The notes: a model not told the origin generated them from the letters alone. Positions 17,096-26,720 are shown, counted from the first letter of the stretch. The stretch: 64,000 bases of DNA from JABDJZ01 sp047619685 (GCA_047619685.1 JBLHLC010000018.1:19210-83209), one strand, 5' to 3'. Numbers and translations: made by a program.

Positions 17096-18616
17096 ATGCA
17101 CACAACTATGTTTCATACCTCGTATTCGTCGCTCCGCAATTCCGCCGTCGCCGCGCTGGTACTTCTGCTACCAGCGTGCACCAGTACCCCCGCTGAACAA
17201 CCGCCCGCACCCACTGACGCCCGGGTTGATGCGGTCTTCGCTCAGTACACCGCTGAAGGCTCGCCTGGTGCCACGGCCATGGTCATCAAGGATGGAGAGG
17301 TCGTCCACTCAGCAGGGTATGGCCTGGCTGATCTTGTGCCTGCTACACCCCTGACCCCCGACATGCCGCTCAGACTCGGCTCGGTAAGCAAGCAGTTCTT
17401 CGCCATGGCCATCATGATTCTGGCCGAACGAGACAGCCTGGATTACGATGACCCGGCGGTCAAGTGGATTCCGGAAATGAGCCGCTTTCCGGGGATCACC
17501 TTGCGGCACATGCTCAATCACACGTCGGGACTTCCGGATTACTACGACGAGGTGGCCAAACGGAACCCCCAGCTTGACGATGACCCGCTGATCACCAACT
17601 CCGAGGCCGTCACCGTTTTCGAGTCATGGGGTGAGCTGGATTTCCAGCCTGGCGATAAATACCAATACAGCAACCCGGCCTACGAGATGCTTGCGCTCAT
17701 AGTCGAGCGGATTTCCAGGCAGAGCTCCAGGCAGTTCATCGGGGAGAACATCTTCACCCCCCTCGGAATGACAACCGCTGATATCCGCGACCGACGCGAT
17801 TTCAAGATCCCGAACAGCGCGGTTGGCTACCGCATGGACGAGGACAGCACGGCCTGGGTTGAAGACGACGACAATGAATTGAATGGACTCGTCGGGGCGG
17901 GGGGAGTCTATGCTTCTGTGGTGGACATGTATCGCTGGGATCAGTCCCTCTACTCCGGTGGCGTGGTGTCCTGGGAAACACTCTCAGAAGCATTTGAGCC
18001 GGCCACACTCAACGACGGCTCAGTAAGCGAGTACGGGTTTGGCTGGGGTACCGGGGAGCGAAACGGTCATAAAGACATTTCCCACGGCGGTTCTTGGGTC
18101 GGCTTCCGCACCAGCATTGACCGTTACGTCGATCAGAGGATGTCCATCATCGTTCTGACCAACTCCTCCGGGCGCGTAGGCCAACTCCGGGATCAGGTCG
18201 CGGAGCTGTTCCTGGTCCAGGCGGAATGCGATGCCGAGTGCATGACAGAGCGGGTGGTTCTCTACTTCTCCGCGCTCGATCAAATCAGCAGACAAGGCTC
18301 GACGATCGAGTACGTCGATGGTCTGCTGGCGCAGATGCACGAGACCGCCCGGTACATCCACCTGACTTATGAGGCAGACTTCACCAGGGAAACCTGGCGT
18401 GAAGCCTTCGCCCGAAACCTTGCACGAGGAGCCTACACGAATGGCCCCGAGAACGAGGCAAGGATACTCTACTCAATTCCAGGGCTCGATCATCTGGCCG
18501 TGGAGTATGCCCACGGAACGGTGGGAGATGATGGCGTCTGGTCAGAGGGAGAGCGAAAACTCGTCCTCTTTCAGTTCAAGGATGGCAAGATCTCGCGGAT
18601 CGAAGAGCTGTGGTGA
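17096..18616 (+). CDS. Serine beta-lactamase-like (class C/S12) lipoprotein hydrolase
   Basis: This protein of about 506 residues carries a lipoprotein signal (LLPAC, Cys near 28). The penicillin-binding fold shows the SxxK motif GSVSKQFF (Ser 96, Lys 99), a YSN tyrosine motif (KYQYSNPAYEML) and a third-box HGG (KDISHGGSWVGF). About 140 residues follow the catalytic domain and include a DUF3471-like or SnoaL-like small domain ending FQFKDGKISRIEELW. Relatives are esterases, D-aminopeptidases or peptidases more often than drug-inactivating beta-lactamases. Start candidates are a TTG at 17087 overlapping the sulfatase stop, and ATGs at 17096 and 17108; the ATG at 17096 is used. It is the last gene of the plus-strand run. 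Confidence 0.88.
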   Translation: MHTTMFHTSYSSLRNSAVAALVLLLPACTSTPAEQPPAPTDARVDAVFAQYTAEGSPGATAMVIKDGEVVHSAGYGLADLVPATPLTPDMPLRLGSVSKQFFAMAIMILAERDSLDYDDPAVKWIPEMSRFPGITLRHMLNHTSGLPDYYDEVAKRNPQLDDDPLITNSEAVTVFESWGELDFQPGDKYQYSNPAYEMLALIVERISRQSSRQFIGENIFTPLGMTTADIRDRRDFKIPNSAVGYRMDEDSTAWVEDDDNELNGLVGAGGVYASVVDMYRWDQSLYSGGVVSWETLSEAFEPATLNDGSVSEYGFGWGTGERNGHKDISHGGSWVGFRTSIDRYVDQRMSIIVLTNSSGRVGQLRDQVAELFLVQAECDAECMTERVVLYFSALDQISRQGSTIEYVDGLLAQMHETARYIHLTYEADFTRETWREAFARNLARGAYTNGPENEARILYSIPGLDHLAVEYAHGTVGDDGVWSEGERKLVLFQFKDGKISRIEELW

Positions 18617-18650
18617 TGGAGGTCCCGCCCCCGGCTAACTGGGTACGCCT

Positions 18651-19643
18651 CTAATTCAGCGCACCACGACAGAAGCCGACACACTTCGCCACTTCCATCA
18701 GCACGTTGGACGTCTCCGGCACGGGGTACTCGAGCTCGATCATCGCCGTGATGGGATAGCCTTCAGTCTGGATGAGCCGAAGTACTTCGGCGATGGGCGT
18801 ATCGCCTTCACCCCACGACACGTTGTCGCCGCCATTGGCCGGTGAACGTCGGTCCTTGATGTGGAGGTGCGTGATGCGGTCGTGGTATTTCCGGATGACC
18901 GGAACCGGTGAGTCGCCCGTTCCTGCAACGTAGTGGCCGATGTCGAGGTTGAGCGCGTTATAGGGCGAATGGGACAGGATGCGATCGAGGCTCCAGCCCG
19001 GGTCGGCCACCTGCGTGTGGTTGTGCATCCCGTTGTAGAGCGCATGTCTTGTGGCAAACGGTCCCATGCGCTCTGCCGACTCATCACCGCCCTCGAACGA
19101 GATGCCGCGTGCGCCCATGGCCCGCGCGGCGTTGTAGGCATAGTCGATCTCGGCATCAGACCAGCCCGGAGCTCCGAGCTTGAGGATGTCTACCGCCACG
19201 CCCGCGTCAGCGTACATCCGTCCCAACTCTGCGAACTTGGCGGTCCCTGCAGAGAGTCTCCAGGAAAGGACTTCTTTACTGTGGGCATCGCGAGCCTGTT
19301 GGAATTCAGCCCGCTCGGCCTCACTGGCCTCGCGTGCAGGCCGCTCGGGGCCCTCCGGAATCCCGGCGTACGCCTCTGCCGGCCCTCCCATCAGTTCCAC
19401 CGTACTCAGTCCGCCCTGCACGAGGTAGCCCAGGATCTCTTCCGCCGAGCTTGGGAGCGCGCGATACGAATAGGAGATGGCGCCAATCTTCACGTCGGCG
19501 AAGCGCTTGATATAAGGCGCACCCTTCAGGCCCTGGGCCGGGAGGATGGCCGAACCCGCTGCTGCCACGGCGGCGGTTTGAAGAAATGTCCTGCGATTTA
19601 CAGCTCTCGCCTTCGACTGCTGATTCGCGTTTTGATCGTTCAT
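18651..19643 (-). CDS. Tat-exported sugar phosphate isomerase/epimerase-like TIM barrel
   Basis: This protein of about 330 residues opens with a Tat signal (VNRRTFLQTAAVAAAGSAIL). A xylose-isomerase-like AP-endonuclease-2-type TIM barrel follows: IGAISYSYR, GLSTVELMG, LKLGAPGWSD, YNGMHNHTQV, NLDIGHYVAG, THLHIKDR, WGEGDTPI and AMIELEYP. The His, Asp and Glu residues at these barrel-strand ends are the usual metal ligands. The ATG at 19643 puts the twin arginines at the correct distance; an upstream extension lacks signal character. The protein is common beside exported NAD oxidoreductases in sugar catabolism, which fits the enzymes across the strand boundary. It is divergent from the GNAT gene. 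Substrate unknown. Confidence 0.88.
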   Translation of the reverse strand: MNDQNANQQSKARAVNRRTFLQTAAVAAAGSAILPAQGLKGAPYIKRFADVKIGAISYSYRALPSSAEEILGYLVQGGLSTVELMGGPAEAYAGIPEGPERPAREASEAERAEFQQARDAHSKEVLSWRLSAGTAKFAELGRMYADAGVAVDILKLGAPGWSDAEIDYAYNAARAMGARGISFEGGDESAERMGPFATRHALYNGMHNHTQVADPGWSLDRILSHSPYNALNLDIGHYVAGTGDSPVPVIRKYHDRITHLHIKDRRSPANGGDNVSWGEGDTPIAEVLRLIQTEGYPITAMIELEYPVPETSNVLMEVAKCVGFCRGALN

Positions 19644-19756
19644 GGTCCTTGCTGGGCTGCCCGCGATAGGTGTGCGCTGAATGTACTGCTCCTTGGGCAC
19701 GCTTGGAATCTGGCTTGGTGACCAGGCGTTGTAGAGGGAATCGACTCGTGAAAAAC

Positions 19757-20233
19757 ATGCAGCCAGAATTCCGCCTTGCTGTCCCGGACGACTCCCGCGA
19801 CTGCCTGATCATACGAGGTCAGACCCGTGAGAACGCCGCTTCGGCCGAGCATCTGGCAGCCATTGGAGTAACCGAGGAGTCCTGGGCCGAGGGGGTCGGG
19901 AATGGCTCCCTCGTGGGCTACGTCTGCACGGAATCTGATTCTATCGTAGGCTACTGTTTCGGCCGCACGGCCTCCGGAGAAGTTATCGTTCTCGCTCTCC
20001 TGCCTACACATGAAGGGGACGGCATCGGTCGGCACCTGATGGATCTTGTCGTCAAGCATTTTTTCGATGCAGGGCACCGCCGCCTAGTCCTCGGATGCAA
20101 CCCGAACCCGGCCGTGCGATCCTACGGTTTCTACCGCCACCTGGGCTGGACGTCCACAGGCAATTTCGATCGGGCGGGCGACGAAATCCTGGAGCTATTG
20201 CCTTCAGCGGCGAATGACCTTCGCCCGAACTGA
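19757..20233 (+). CDS. GNAT-family N-acetyltransferase
   Basis: This protein of about 158 residues has one GNAT domain. The first strand is FRLAVPDDSRDCLIIRGQ and the middle strands are SLVGYVCTESDSIVGYCFG and EVIVLALLPTHEGDGIGRHL, in which the GDGIG stretch is the acetyl-CoA pyrophosphate loop. The C-terminal NPNPAVRSYGFYRHLGWTS is the usual end strand. It transfers an acyl group from acyl-CoA to an amine of an unidentified substrate. The ATG at 19757 is used; a GTG three codons upstream is equally plausible. The gene converges on the propeller gene, with 19 bases between the stops, and diverges from the Tat isomerase. Confidence 0.85.
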   Translation: MQPEFRLAVPDDSRDCLIIRGQTRENAASAEHLAAIGVTEESWAEGVGNGSLVGYVCTESDSIVGYCFGRTASGEVIVLALLPTHEGDGIGRHLMDLVVKHFFDAGHRRLVLGCNPNPAVRSYGFYRHLGWTSTGNFDRAGDEILELLPSAANDLRPN

Positions 20234-20252
20234 CAGCCAGGTCGGTGAACGG

Positions 20253-21128
20253 TCAACAGTCGGCAGGTGCCTCCGCCTCAGGGAGAGACAAGCGATGGAT
20301 CCCGGTCCCGTCTGCTTCCAGCATGTAGATAGCGTAGGCGCCATCCATCTCCGCGTGAAAGGCCAGCCTTCCGTCCGGTGCCCAAGTCAGCCCACCTTCC
20401 CTGACTTCCGGCGTGGTCGTTACACGTCGCTCACGGCCGTCCGCGACCCTAACCCATATATCCGAATCGCGACTGAATGCCACCGCTCCGGCGGGTCCAG
20501 CGACCGGTTGCCTCCCTTCACCTGCCGAGAGTCGGAGGGTCTCGCCAGTCTCCGCGTCGATTTTTACGATGGAGGAAGACCCGTCGGTCGATGAATCAGC
20601 CAGGATGAATCGTCCGTCCGAGGACCACTTGGCGTGGAATTCCCGTGCCTCGGTCGTCGTCAACTGACGCACGTTTGAGCCGTCGGCGTCGGCTACGAAT
20701 ACTTCGGTCCCATCGGCAATAGATCGGATAAACGTGATACGGGGCCCGTTCGGCGACCAACTTGGATGCATTTCCCGTTCCGGAGACTCCATCAATCGCA
20801 GCGCTGCAGATCCGTCCGCATTGATAGTCCAGACATCCCAGGAACCGCCCATTCCAGCCTCTGCCCGGGTAAAAAGAATGCGGGTACCATCCGGCGACCA
20901 CGAAGGATTGCCATCGTAGGAGGGAGCCGAGGTAATGGCAGTTTCACGGCCCGTCTTGGCGTCCATAACAATCAGGTTGGCGTAATCGCCGACACGGCGA
21001 TAGTACGCCAGTTGAGTCCCGTCCGGAGACCAGCGCGGGTGGATGTTGTATACCGTTTGCGCTGAAACCGAGTCGAGCGTGCCGGTTGCAAGGATGATTG
21101 TAGCGAGAACGCAGAGAAGAGAGCGCAT
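20253..21128 (-). CDS. Exported WD40-like (TolB/PD40) beta-propeller protein
   Basis: This 291-residue secreted protein has a signal peptide (cleavage near VSAQ). It consists of about six PD40 repeats, each with a W-S-P-D-G turn: HPRWSPDGTQLAYY, NPSWSPDGTRILFT, HPSWSPNGPRITFI, HAKWSSDGRFILA, a degenerate one, and GLTWAPDGRLAFHA. This is the fold of TolB and of the exported halves of the kinases elsewhere in the window. It is probably a stand-alone ligand-binding or scaffolding propeller, as no catalytic domain is attached. The gene is single and intact, and its 3' end abuts the GNAT gene. Confidence 0.87.
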   Translation of the reverse strand: MRSLLCVLATIILATGTLDSVSAQTVYNIHPRWSPDGTQLAYYRRVGDYANLIVMDAKTGRETAITSAPSYDGNPSWSPDGTRILFTRAEAGMGGSWDVWTINADGSAALRLMESPEREMHPSWSPNGPRITFIRSIADGTEVFVADADGSNVRQLTTTEAREFHAKWSSDGRFILADSSTDGSSSIVKIDAETGETLRLSAGEGRQPVAGPAGAVAFSRDSDIWVRVADGRERRVTTTPEVREGGLTWAPDGRLAFHAEMDGAYAIYMLEADGTGIHRLSLPEAEAPADC

Positions 21129-21320
21129 GGGGTCCGTGTTTGTTGCTACCGAAACCTAGCGCGAGGCTGGGGAGGCGAACCGGACATTCCTCGGGGAGAG
21201 AGCGGTCAATCGCGCGTCGGCTACGCGGACGGGCGGCCACTTTCACGTGGTATGAACGCATACTCGGGGTCGAGCTACATTAGGACAGATTCCGACGGTC
21301 GACCCAAAACAGCTTCGAAG

Positions 21321-21515
21321 ATGAACACCTCAGGCGTGAACAAGGAAGATTCTGGATATGTCGGCGTCGGGATTGCCCTCGGTGCGGCGTTCGGGGTCGC
21401 GTTCGGAAACATCGCTGTAGGAGTAGCGATCGGACTCGCTATTGGAGCGGGAATGGCGGCGAAGAAGCGGAAAGAGGATGCGCGCCGCGAGCAGGCGGAA
21501 TCGGAACCAGAATAA
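21321..21515 (+). CDS. Small glycine-zipper membrane protein
   Basis: This protein of about 64 residues starts at the ATG at 21321; an upstream ATG at 21252 would add 23 polar residues without family character. After a short polar head (MNTSGVNKEDSGYVGVG) it has a glycine/alanine-rich membrane stretch, VGIALGAAFGVAFGNIAVG and VGLAIGAGMAAKKRKED, with G-x-x-x-G spacing. This is the signature of small glycine-zipper proteins widespread in bacteria. It ends in a charged tail. Function is not established for the type. It precedes another membrane protein gene by 21 bases on the same strand. Confidence 0.7.
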   Translation: MNTSGVNKEDSGYVGVGIALGAAFGVAFGNIAVGVAIGLAIGAGMAAKKRKEDARREQAESEPE

Positions 21516-21536
21516 CACGTTTGCCGAGGTACACCC

Positions 21537-21992
21537 ATGACCCAAGACAACGCAACCGAACTACCGGACGAATCATCCCCACCAACGTGGTTCTGGGGCG
21601 TTTCCATCATCGCACTCTTGTGGTTTGTGATGGACGTCGCTGCCTTTCTCATGCGCGTGCTCATGACGGAGGACGCCCTCGCTGTGATGCCGGAAGGTCA
21701 ACAGCAGCTGTATCGGAGTATGCCGACTTGGGTGAACGTCGTCTTTGCCGGCGAGGTATTTGGTGGGGCGCTCGGATGCGTGGGCTTGCTGCTCCGGAAG
21801 AAATGGGCGTTGCCCTTCCTCATTATCTCAATTCTCGGCGTGCTCAGTCAGACGTTTTATGTCTGGTTCCTGTCCGAGGCCATCAGCATCATGGGCACTC
21901 CGGCGATCGTAATGCCGCTGGTGGCCATCCTAATAGGGAGCGGACTGATCGCGCTGGCCAAGTCATCGATTCTCAAGGGCTGGCTGCGATAG
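21537..21992 (+). CDS. Four-helix membrane protein of unknown function
   Basis: This 151-residue protein has four predicted membrane helices: WFWGVSIIALLWFVMDVAAF, VNVVFAGEVFGGALGCVGLL, ALPFLIISILGVLSQTFYVW and PAIVMPLVAILIGSGLIALA. The cytoplasmic ends are polar and there is no signal peptide. This layout recurs in small uncharacterised Bacteroidota/proteobacterial membrane proteins sometimes labelled as sugar-transporter-like; I do not recognise a named function. A good start context (ACCC-ATG after TTGCCGAGG) precedes the ATG. The 3' end overlaps a short minus-strand membrane fragment. Confidence 0.75.
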   Translation: MTQDNATELPDESSPPTWFWGVSIIALLWFVMDVAAFLMRVLMTEDALAVMPEGQQQLYRSMPTWVNVVFAGEVFGGALGCVGLLLRKKWALPFLIISILGVLSQTFYVWFLSEAISIMGTPAIVMPLVAILIGSGLIALAKSSILKGWLR

Positions 21993-22134
21993 AATCGTCC
22001 AGACTCGCGCGCACGGTCAACACCAGACCGGTCAACAGAACCAACGCCCCAAACACCACAAAAGGCACCGTTGTCTCGGTATGTAATGGCAAGAATAGCA
22101 GCCAGAAAGGCCGCAGTCTTGGCGATTGGCTGTT
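21973..22134 (-). pseudogene. Possible C-terminal fragment of a small membrane protein
   Basis: This open frame has no start codon but encodes RLRPFWLLFLPLHTETTVPF and then VVFGALVLLTGLVLTVRASL before a TGA at 21973, i.e. one clear membrane helix with a positively charged end. The composition is that of a real membrane protein rather than a chance frame. It overlaps the 3' end of the plus-strand four-helix protein by about 20 bases. It is most simply a leftover of a deleted gene, like others in the window. It could still be a shadow frame, hence the low confidence. Confidence 0.3.
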
Positions 22135-22154
22135 TCATTGGACGTCCGGAAGGA

Positions 22155-23930
22155 CTAGTCCCCGGAAATCAGCGTCACGCCCCATGCCTCGGGGTCGTTC
22201 GGCGGATCAGCGTTCCAATCCTCATAGGAATGTGAGCCGTCGGAGTCGTAGCGCAGGTAGTATTCCCCTGCCGGTAGAACGATGGTCCCGTCGAAGACTC
22301 TGTTCTTTTCCGCGCCTCCCGCGTGATCGGTTGCTCGGTAGGTTTGCTCCCATACGGTTCGTCCCGTATTCCGGTCCTCAATCCAAGCCCCGTCGTTCAT
22401 CTCCCCGGACGTTCCTTCGCCGAGAGCAATAACTCTGACCTTGGACTCACGCTGTAACTTGAAGCTGACCCGCTCCTCCTCGTTGTCCCCAATCTGAACA
22501 AGCTCCGCAATGACTCCTCGCCGGGCACCACTTTCCATGGGTCCAACCTTGTCCAGGTCATTGGCGCTTGATGCGTACAAACTGACGCCCCAGTAGGCGG
22601 CTTCCGCCGGTGCGCTCGCGTTCCAGTTTTCGGAAGAATGGGAACCGTCGCTCCGGTAGTAAGCCAGATAGCTGCCTGCGTCCAAGCGGACGCGGTCGTC
22701 GGATAGGCGATTCTTGTCAGCACCGCCAGCGTGTTCGGTGTCTTTATAGTCCATCGACCAAACCCGGCGACGCGTGTTCGCGTCAACGATCCAGGCGTAG
22801 TCAGCCATGTCGCTACGCGTGCCTTCGCCGATGGCGAAGATGCGGACGTCCATGGGACTGCTGAGCGAGAAGCCCTCGGATACAAGCTCGTCATCACCGA
22901 CGTCGGTCAAGGAGACGAATGTCAAATCTGATGGGACCGGCTCATACTCGAAGCCTCGCACACTAGCGCGTGCAGATTGGTCTCGGACCCAGATGGTCAG
23001 TCCCCAGAAGCCCGGGTCGAACGGCGGCATGGTGTTCCATTCCTCCGGATCGTGCGAGCCATCGGCCGCGAAGTATGCCACGTACCTCCCAGCCGGGAGA
23101 CGCAGCTCTTCCTGCACAACACGATTCTTGCTGCCACCACCCGCAGGGTCTGAGCGGTAGTAGTCCATCTCCCAGACCCGGTCTCCACTTTCGGCATCCA
23201 AAATCCAACCGTAGTCATACTGACCGTCGCGGTTCAACTCCCCGATGGCCAGCAGGTCCAGATCCGTCGTCTCCGTCAGTTCAAAGCCGAAGCGCTCGGA
23301 GCCTGATCTGTAGGGGTGAAGCGCCACAACAGCAGCTTCGTCAAGCGCGCGAGCAGCGGCTCGGACGTCGCCGCGTGTCGCTCGGTCTCCGTCTCCCCTG
23401 ACGGCTATACGATAGTCTCGATGTGCATCGTCATCCCATCTCTCACCCCGATCACGGTCGGAGTCGTTAAAAACCCTGCTGATGAGGCCCGACACACCGT
23501 TCTTCACGGTGTAGGAAAGGGAATTGAACGGATACGTGGCGTAGTGGACTTCATAGAGGCCGGCCCCAAGCGTAACGGATCCCTCAAAGCGCCTGAGATC
23601 GTTGCCTGATCCATCTGAATCTGCCGATTCAAGATCCCAGACCAGTTCGCGCGTGTCCGCATTGAGAATCCAGGCATTGGCTCGCCACATGTCCCGGTCT
23701 TTGTTGTCTTCAGAAGTCCAGCCTTGCCGGTCCTGCGGTCCGGCACCAACGGCGTCAATCTGAACGGTCTGGCGAGATGCCAAAAGAAATCCGTCAACCG
23801 CATGCTCACGCGAATCCAGGTTGTCGATTTCGGCGAGGACTCTGGACTGAGCCGCTGCGTTTCCGGTGCCCCAGATAGGCGAGGTCAGGATCAGGAAAAC
23901 GAATGGAAAGAACGCGTATCTCTTAAGCAC
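22155..23930 (-). CDS. Exported four-repeat protein of unknown function
   Basis: This 591-residue protein has a signal peptide (cleavage near AAAQ, residue 28). Four tandem units of about 120-140 residues make up the rest. Each starts with a strand on self-interaction and ligand (such as FSLSSPMDVRIFAIGEG), passes through a W-I-x-D-A/R-N-T-R/G-x-x-V-W core, continues HAGGADKNR, and ends with AGSYLAYYRSDGSHSSENWN and a W-G-V strand. Units begin near residues 30, 200, 345 and 475. The first is divergent, and units 2-4 share the SDGSH turn. The pattern suggests a beta-sandwich (pre-peptidase or jelly-roll-like) adhesion or binding repeat. I do not recognise a named family. It is intact and alone between two damaged regions. 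Confidence 0.8.
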   Translation of the reverse strand: MLKRYAFFPFVFLILTSPIWGTGNAAAQSRVLAEIDNLDSREHAVDGFLLASRQTVQIDAVGAGPQDRQGWTSEDNKDRDMWRANAWILNADTRELVWDLESADSDGSGNDLRRFEGSVTLGAGLYEVHYATYPFNSLSYTVKNGVSGLISRVFNDSDRDRGERWDDDAHRDYRIAVRGDGDRATRGDVRAAARALDEAAVVALHPYRSGSERFGFELTETTDLDLLAIGELNRDGQYDYGWILDAESGDRVWEMDYYRSDPAGGGSKNRVVQEELRLPAGRYVAYFAADGSHDPEEWNTMPPFDPGFWGLTIWVRDQSARASVRGFEYEPVPSDLTFVSLTDVGDDELVSEGFSLSSPMDVRIFAIGEGTRSDMADYAWIVDANTRRRVWSMDYKDTEHAGGADKNRLSDDRVRLDAGSYLAYYRSDGSHSSENWNASAPAEAAYWGVSLYASSANDLDKVGPMESGARRGVIAELVQIGDNEEERVSFKLQRESKVRVIALGEGTSGEMNDGAWIEDRNTGRTVWEQTYRATDHAGGAEKNRVFDGTIVLPAGEYYLRYDSDGSHSYEDWNADPPNDPEAWGVTLISGD

Positions 23931-24037
23931 TTGGGACTCCGACTTTGTGACGTGGGTACCGCTCCCTACGGTCGGACAAGCGCAGATGTTACTCGGGCGG
24001 GATTAGGCACTCGAACGACCCCGGACTTCGGAGGCGT

Positions 24038-26450
24038 TCAGGCGTTCGCGAGCAAGACGGCGATGCCTGGGACTAAGGCACCAAGCACCTTGCGGACACT
24101 GATCTCCCTTCGGCGCTGCGGCGTGACCGCCGCCGTCAGGCCCACAAGTCCCAAGCAGGCGATAAATATCGCGAGCCCGGCAAAAATTCTCAGGATCCCG
24201 CCAAAGTGGGTTTCGGCCCGGTACTGAGCCTCAATCGTCTCGTCCAGGAATCTGTTCAGAAATGGACGATGGGGCGCGGGAGTCGCGAAGATGGCCTTCA
24301 TGTTGGCGACCGCCCCGACCAGATCATCCGTGTTCAATTTGGCCGTGATAAACTTGGACGCCCGGGGTTCTAACCTGATCGAAAGGGGAGATGTTTTCTC
24401 CTGGAGGGAGACGTAGTTGAAGTCCTTCACGACGCCAATAATGACCCCTTCTTGGCCCCATAGAGAGAATCGTTTGCCGATCACCTCCGCATTCGAGGCA
24501 TATCCCATCTCGCGTACGGAGGCTTGATGGATTACCAGCACGTTGCCCAAGTCCGTTTCGAACTCTCGGCTATACGCCCGACCCGCCGCTATCTCCATGT
24601 TGAAGTGTTCGATGTAGTCGTAGTCGACCTCGTGAATGTCAGAGCTGAACGAGACCATCTCTCCGCTGGCATTCGCGACCTCTCCGCCCCCTTGCGGGAA
24701 GAACTCGCCCGGAACGGTCCGCGACAAGGCCACGCTGCTGACGGCCGGGTGCCGCAGAAAAGCCTCCCTGACGAAGTCCATGCGCGAATTGATGGCCTCG
24801 TCGAAGCCTAACTCCATGGTCATCATTCGGTCCTTGTCAAAACCAAGGCGCTGATTCTGCATGTATTCGAGTTGCGAATACACCGTAGTAGTTCCTGCAA
24901 TCAGGGCAAATGTGATCGCAAACTGAAATACCACGAGGCCCTTCCGCAGAAGTGTCCCACTGCGAGACGTCGAGAAGGCGCCCTTCAGAACGGCCCCCGG
25001 CTGAAAACGAGAGAGAATCAGCGCTGGATAGCTTCCCGCCAGCAGACCGACCACGAGAACGATGCCCGCCGCCAGGCCGAGAACGCGCGGCTGGAAGAGG
25101 TCGGCGCGAGCAAATGACTTGGCCGCCACCTCCGCATAGGCAGGCAGAAATAGAGCAGCCAAGGCGAAGGCCCCCAGAATCGTGATGCCGGCGAAAACCA
25201 GGGACTCGGAAAGAAATTGGCCAACCAGGGAATCCCGTTGCGCGCCCATCACCTTGCGGACACCTATATCCTTGGCGCGTTCGGACGCCCGCGCTGTCGA
25301 GAGATTCATGTAGTTGACGCAGGCAATCAACAGAATGAAAAACGCGACTGCTGAGAAGATCATCAGATTCGCCGGGTTGCCCTTTGGACCCGGCTGGAAA
25401 TTCCCGGTGGGACTCAAATAGGCCTCCCGTATGTTCTCGAACGCGGACTCAAGGGTCGACTTCCTCTCGGCCTTCTCGGGGGACAGACGGGCCGCGTAGA
25501 ACCCTGGCATCTTCGCGGCAAGCTGCTCGATGTCCGCCTCGTCATGGAGTCGGATGTATGTGAAAAAATCCACGTACCCCCAGTCAAATTTGTAGTCCTG
25601 CCAGGCCTGCTCGATTGTCGACATTGACATGAGCATGTCGAAATCCAGATGCGAATTCGCCGGCACATCCTCCATAATGCCGGTGACTACCACGGAAAGT
25701 TCTGAGTCAACGGTCAGGACCTGACCCATCGGGTCCTCGCCATCGAAATAGCGACGTGCCGCCGTTCGGGTCAGGACAATGGACCCTGGCTCCACCAGCG
25801 CAGTCTGGGGATTTCCCTGCGTCAGCTCAAAGCTGAATACGTTGAAGACATTGTGGTCCACATACATGTAGCGCTCCTCTTGGAAGGATCGCCCATCTCT
25901 CGAAAGAAGCAACTGGTGCCTCCCTGAAAACCGGACCTGCTCAATAACCTCTGGAAACTCTGCGACCAGGGGCTGGGCCAACGCGGGCATTTCCCCACGC
26001 TTGAAAGTCGCTGAGAGGGGTTGTGCCCGGAGAGTCCGTGTAGTTGTCAACCACACGAAAGATGTTGTCCGCATTCTCGTGGAAGCTGTCATAGCCGAGC
26101 TCATCGGATACGTACAGCGAGATCAGAAGAAATCCCGCGATGCCGACAGAGAGCCCGGCAATGTTGATCGACGAGTAGGCCTTGCGTCTGGCCAAGCCGC
26201 GAAGCGCGACAAGGAAGTAGTTTCGGAGCATGGATGTTTTCCAGTAGATGACGTCCGCGAGAAAACTCGGGACGGACTTCAGGGCCTGAGCCCAATACCA
26301 GCGACGAGCCGCAGGAAGGCCCTCCTGGTCAGAGAGGTGGTAGAAGTGCTCGGCAGAATCACCCAGGGCCGAATAGTGGACTTCGCTATCCGCTGCCTTC
26401 TAGAGGAGCCATTCGGCGAGGGGTGGCGGGCCGTGTTCGGTCTCATCCAT
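24038..26450 (-). pseudogene. MacB/FtsX-type ABC permease with prefix domain, decayed
   Basis: This is the membrane permease of a MacB-like efflux or lipoprotein-type transporter. The true start is probably the ATG at 26450, which overlaps the PadR stop (TGATG). It gives MDETEHGPPPLAEWLL, then a TAG stop at 26400-26402, then the rest of a permease-prefix domain (PAARRWYWAQALKSVPSFL, YWKTSMLRNYFLVALRGLAR). Near 26017-26020 one extra C in a C-run shifts the frame; the reading resumes with SATFKRGEMPALAQPLVAEF. The periplasmic MacB-core, helix FILLIACVNYMNLSTARASE and a second core follow. The protein stops at VLGALVPGIAVLLANA, losing about 80-100 residues with the last helices. A stop, a shift and a 3' truncation make it non-functional as read. 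Confidence 0.82.
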
Positions 26451-26720
26451 CACTTCGAACCGAGGTCGATGACCAGTGAATGAATTCCTGCCCACTGTGC
26501 ATCATGAACGCTCTTGACATGGATGAGCTGATGCTTGCCCTGGTCGGTGAGTTCGTAGTAGACCTTGCTTCGGCCGCCTCGGCGTGTTTCGGGCTTCCCG
26601 TACCTTGACGAGACCCATTGCTTATTTTCCAGTCGGCGGAGCGGTGCGTACAAGGCGCCCAGCGTCCATTCCTTACCGGTCGCCTTTTGTACTTCCTCCC
26701 GGATCGAGAGCCCGTACGCT
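26450..26720 (-). pseudogene. PadR-family transcriptional regulator, 5' truncated
   Basis: From about 26720 the reading AYGLSIREEVQKATGKEWTL, GALYAPLRRLENKQWVSSRY, GGRSKVYYELTDQGK and VHDAQWAGI is a PadR winged-helix repressor, which binds a promoter near its own gene and senses a small ligand. The first about 18 residues of the DNA-binding helix are missing. The open frame upstream belongs to an unrelated VOC gene on the other strand. Its stop (TGA) overlaps the permease start, the operon arrangement usual for PadR-regulated permeases of this type. Without its N-terminus and promoter it is probably not made. Confidence 0.8.

Noticed and set aside
15918..17105. 395-codon minus-strand frame opposite the 15.6-kb sulfatase
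   Set aside because: The sulfatase strand carries CTPTR and all metal motifs; the antisense frame has no family signal.
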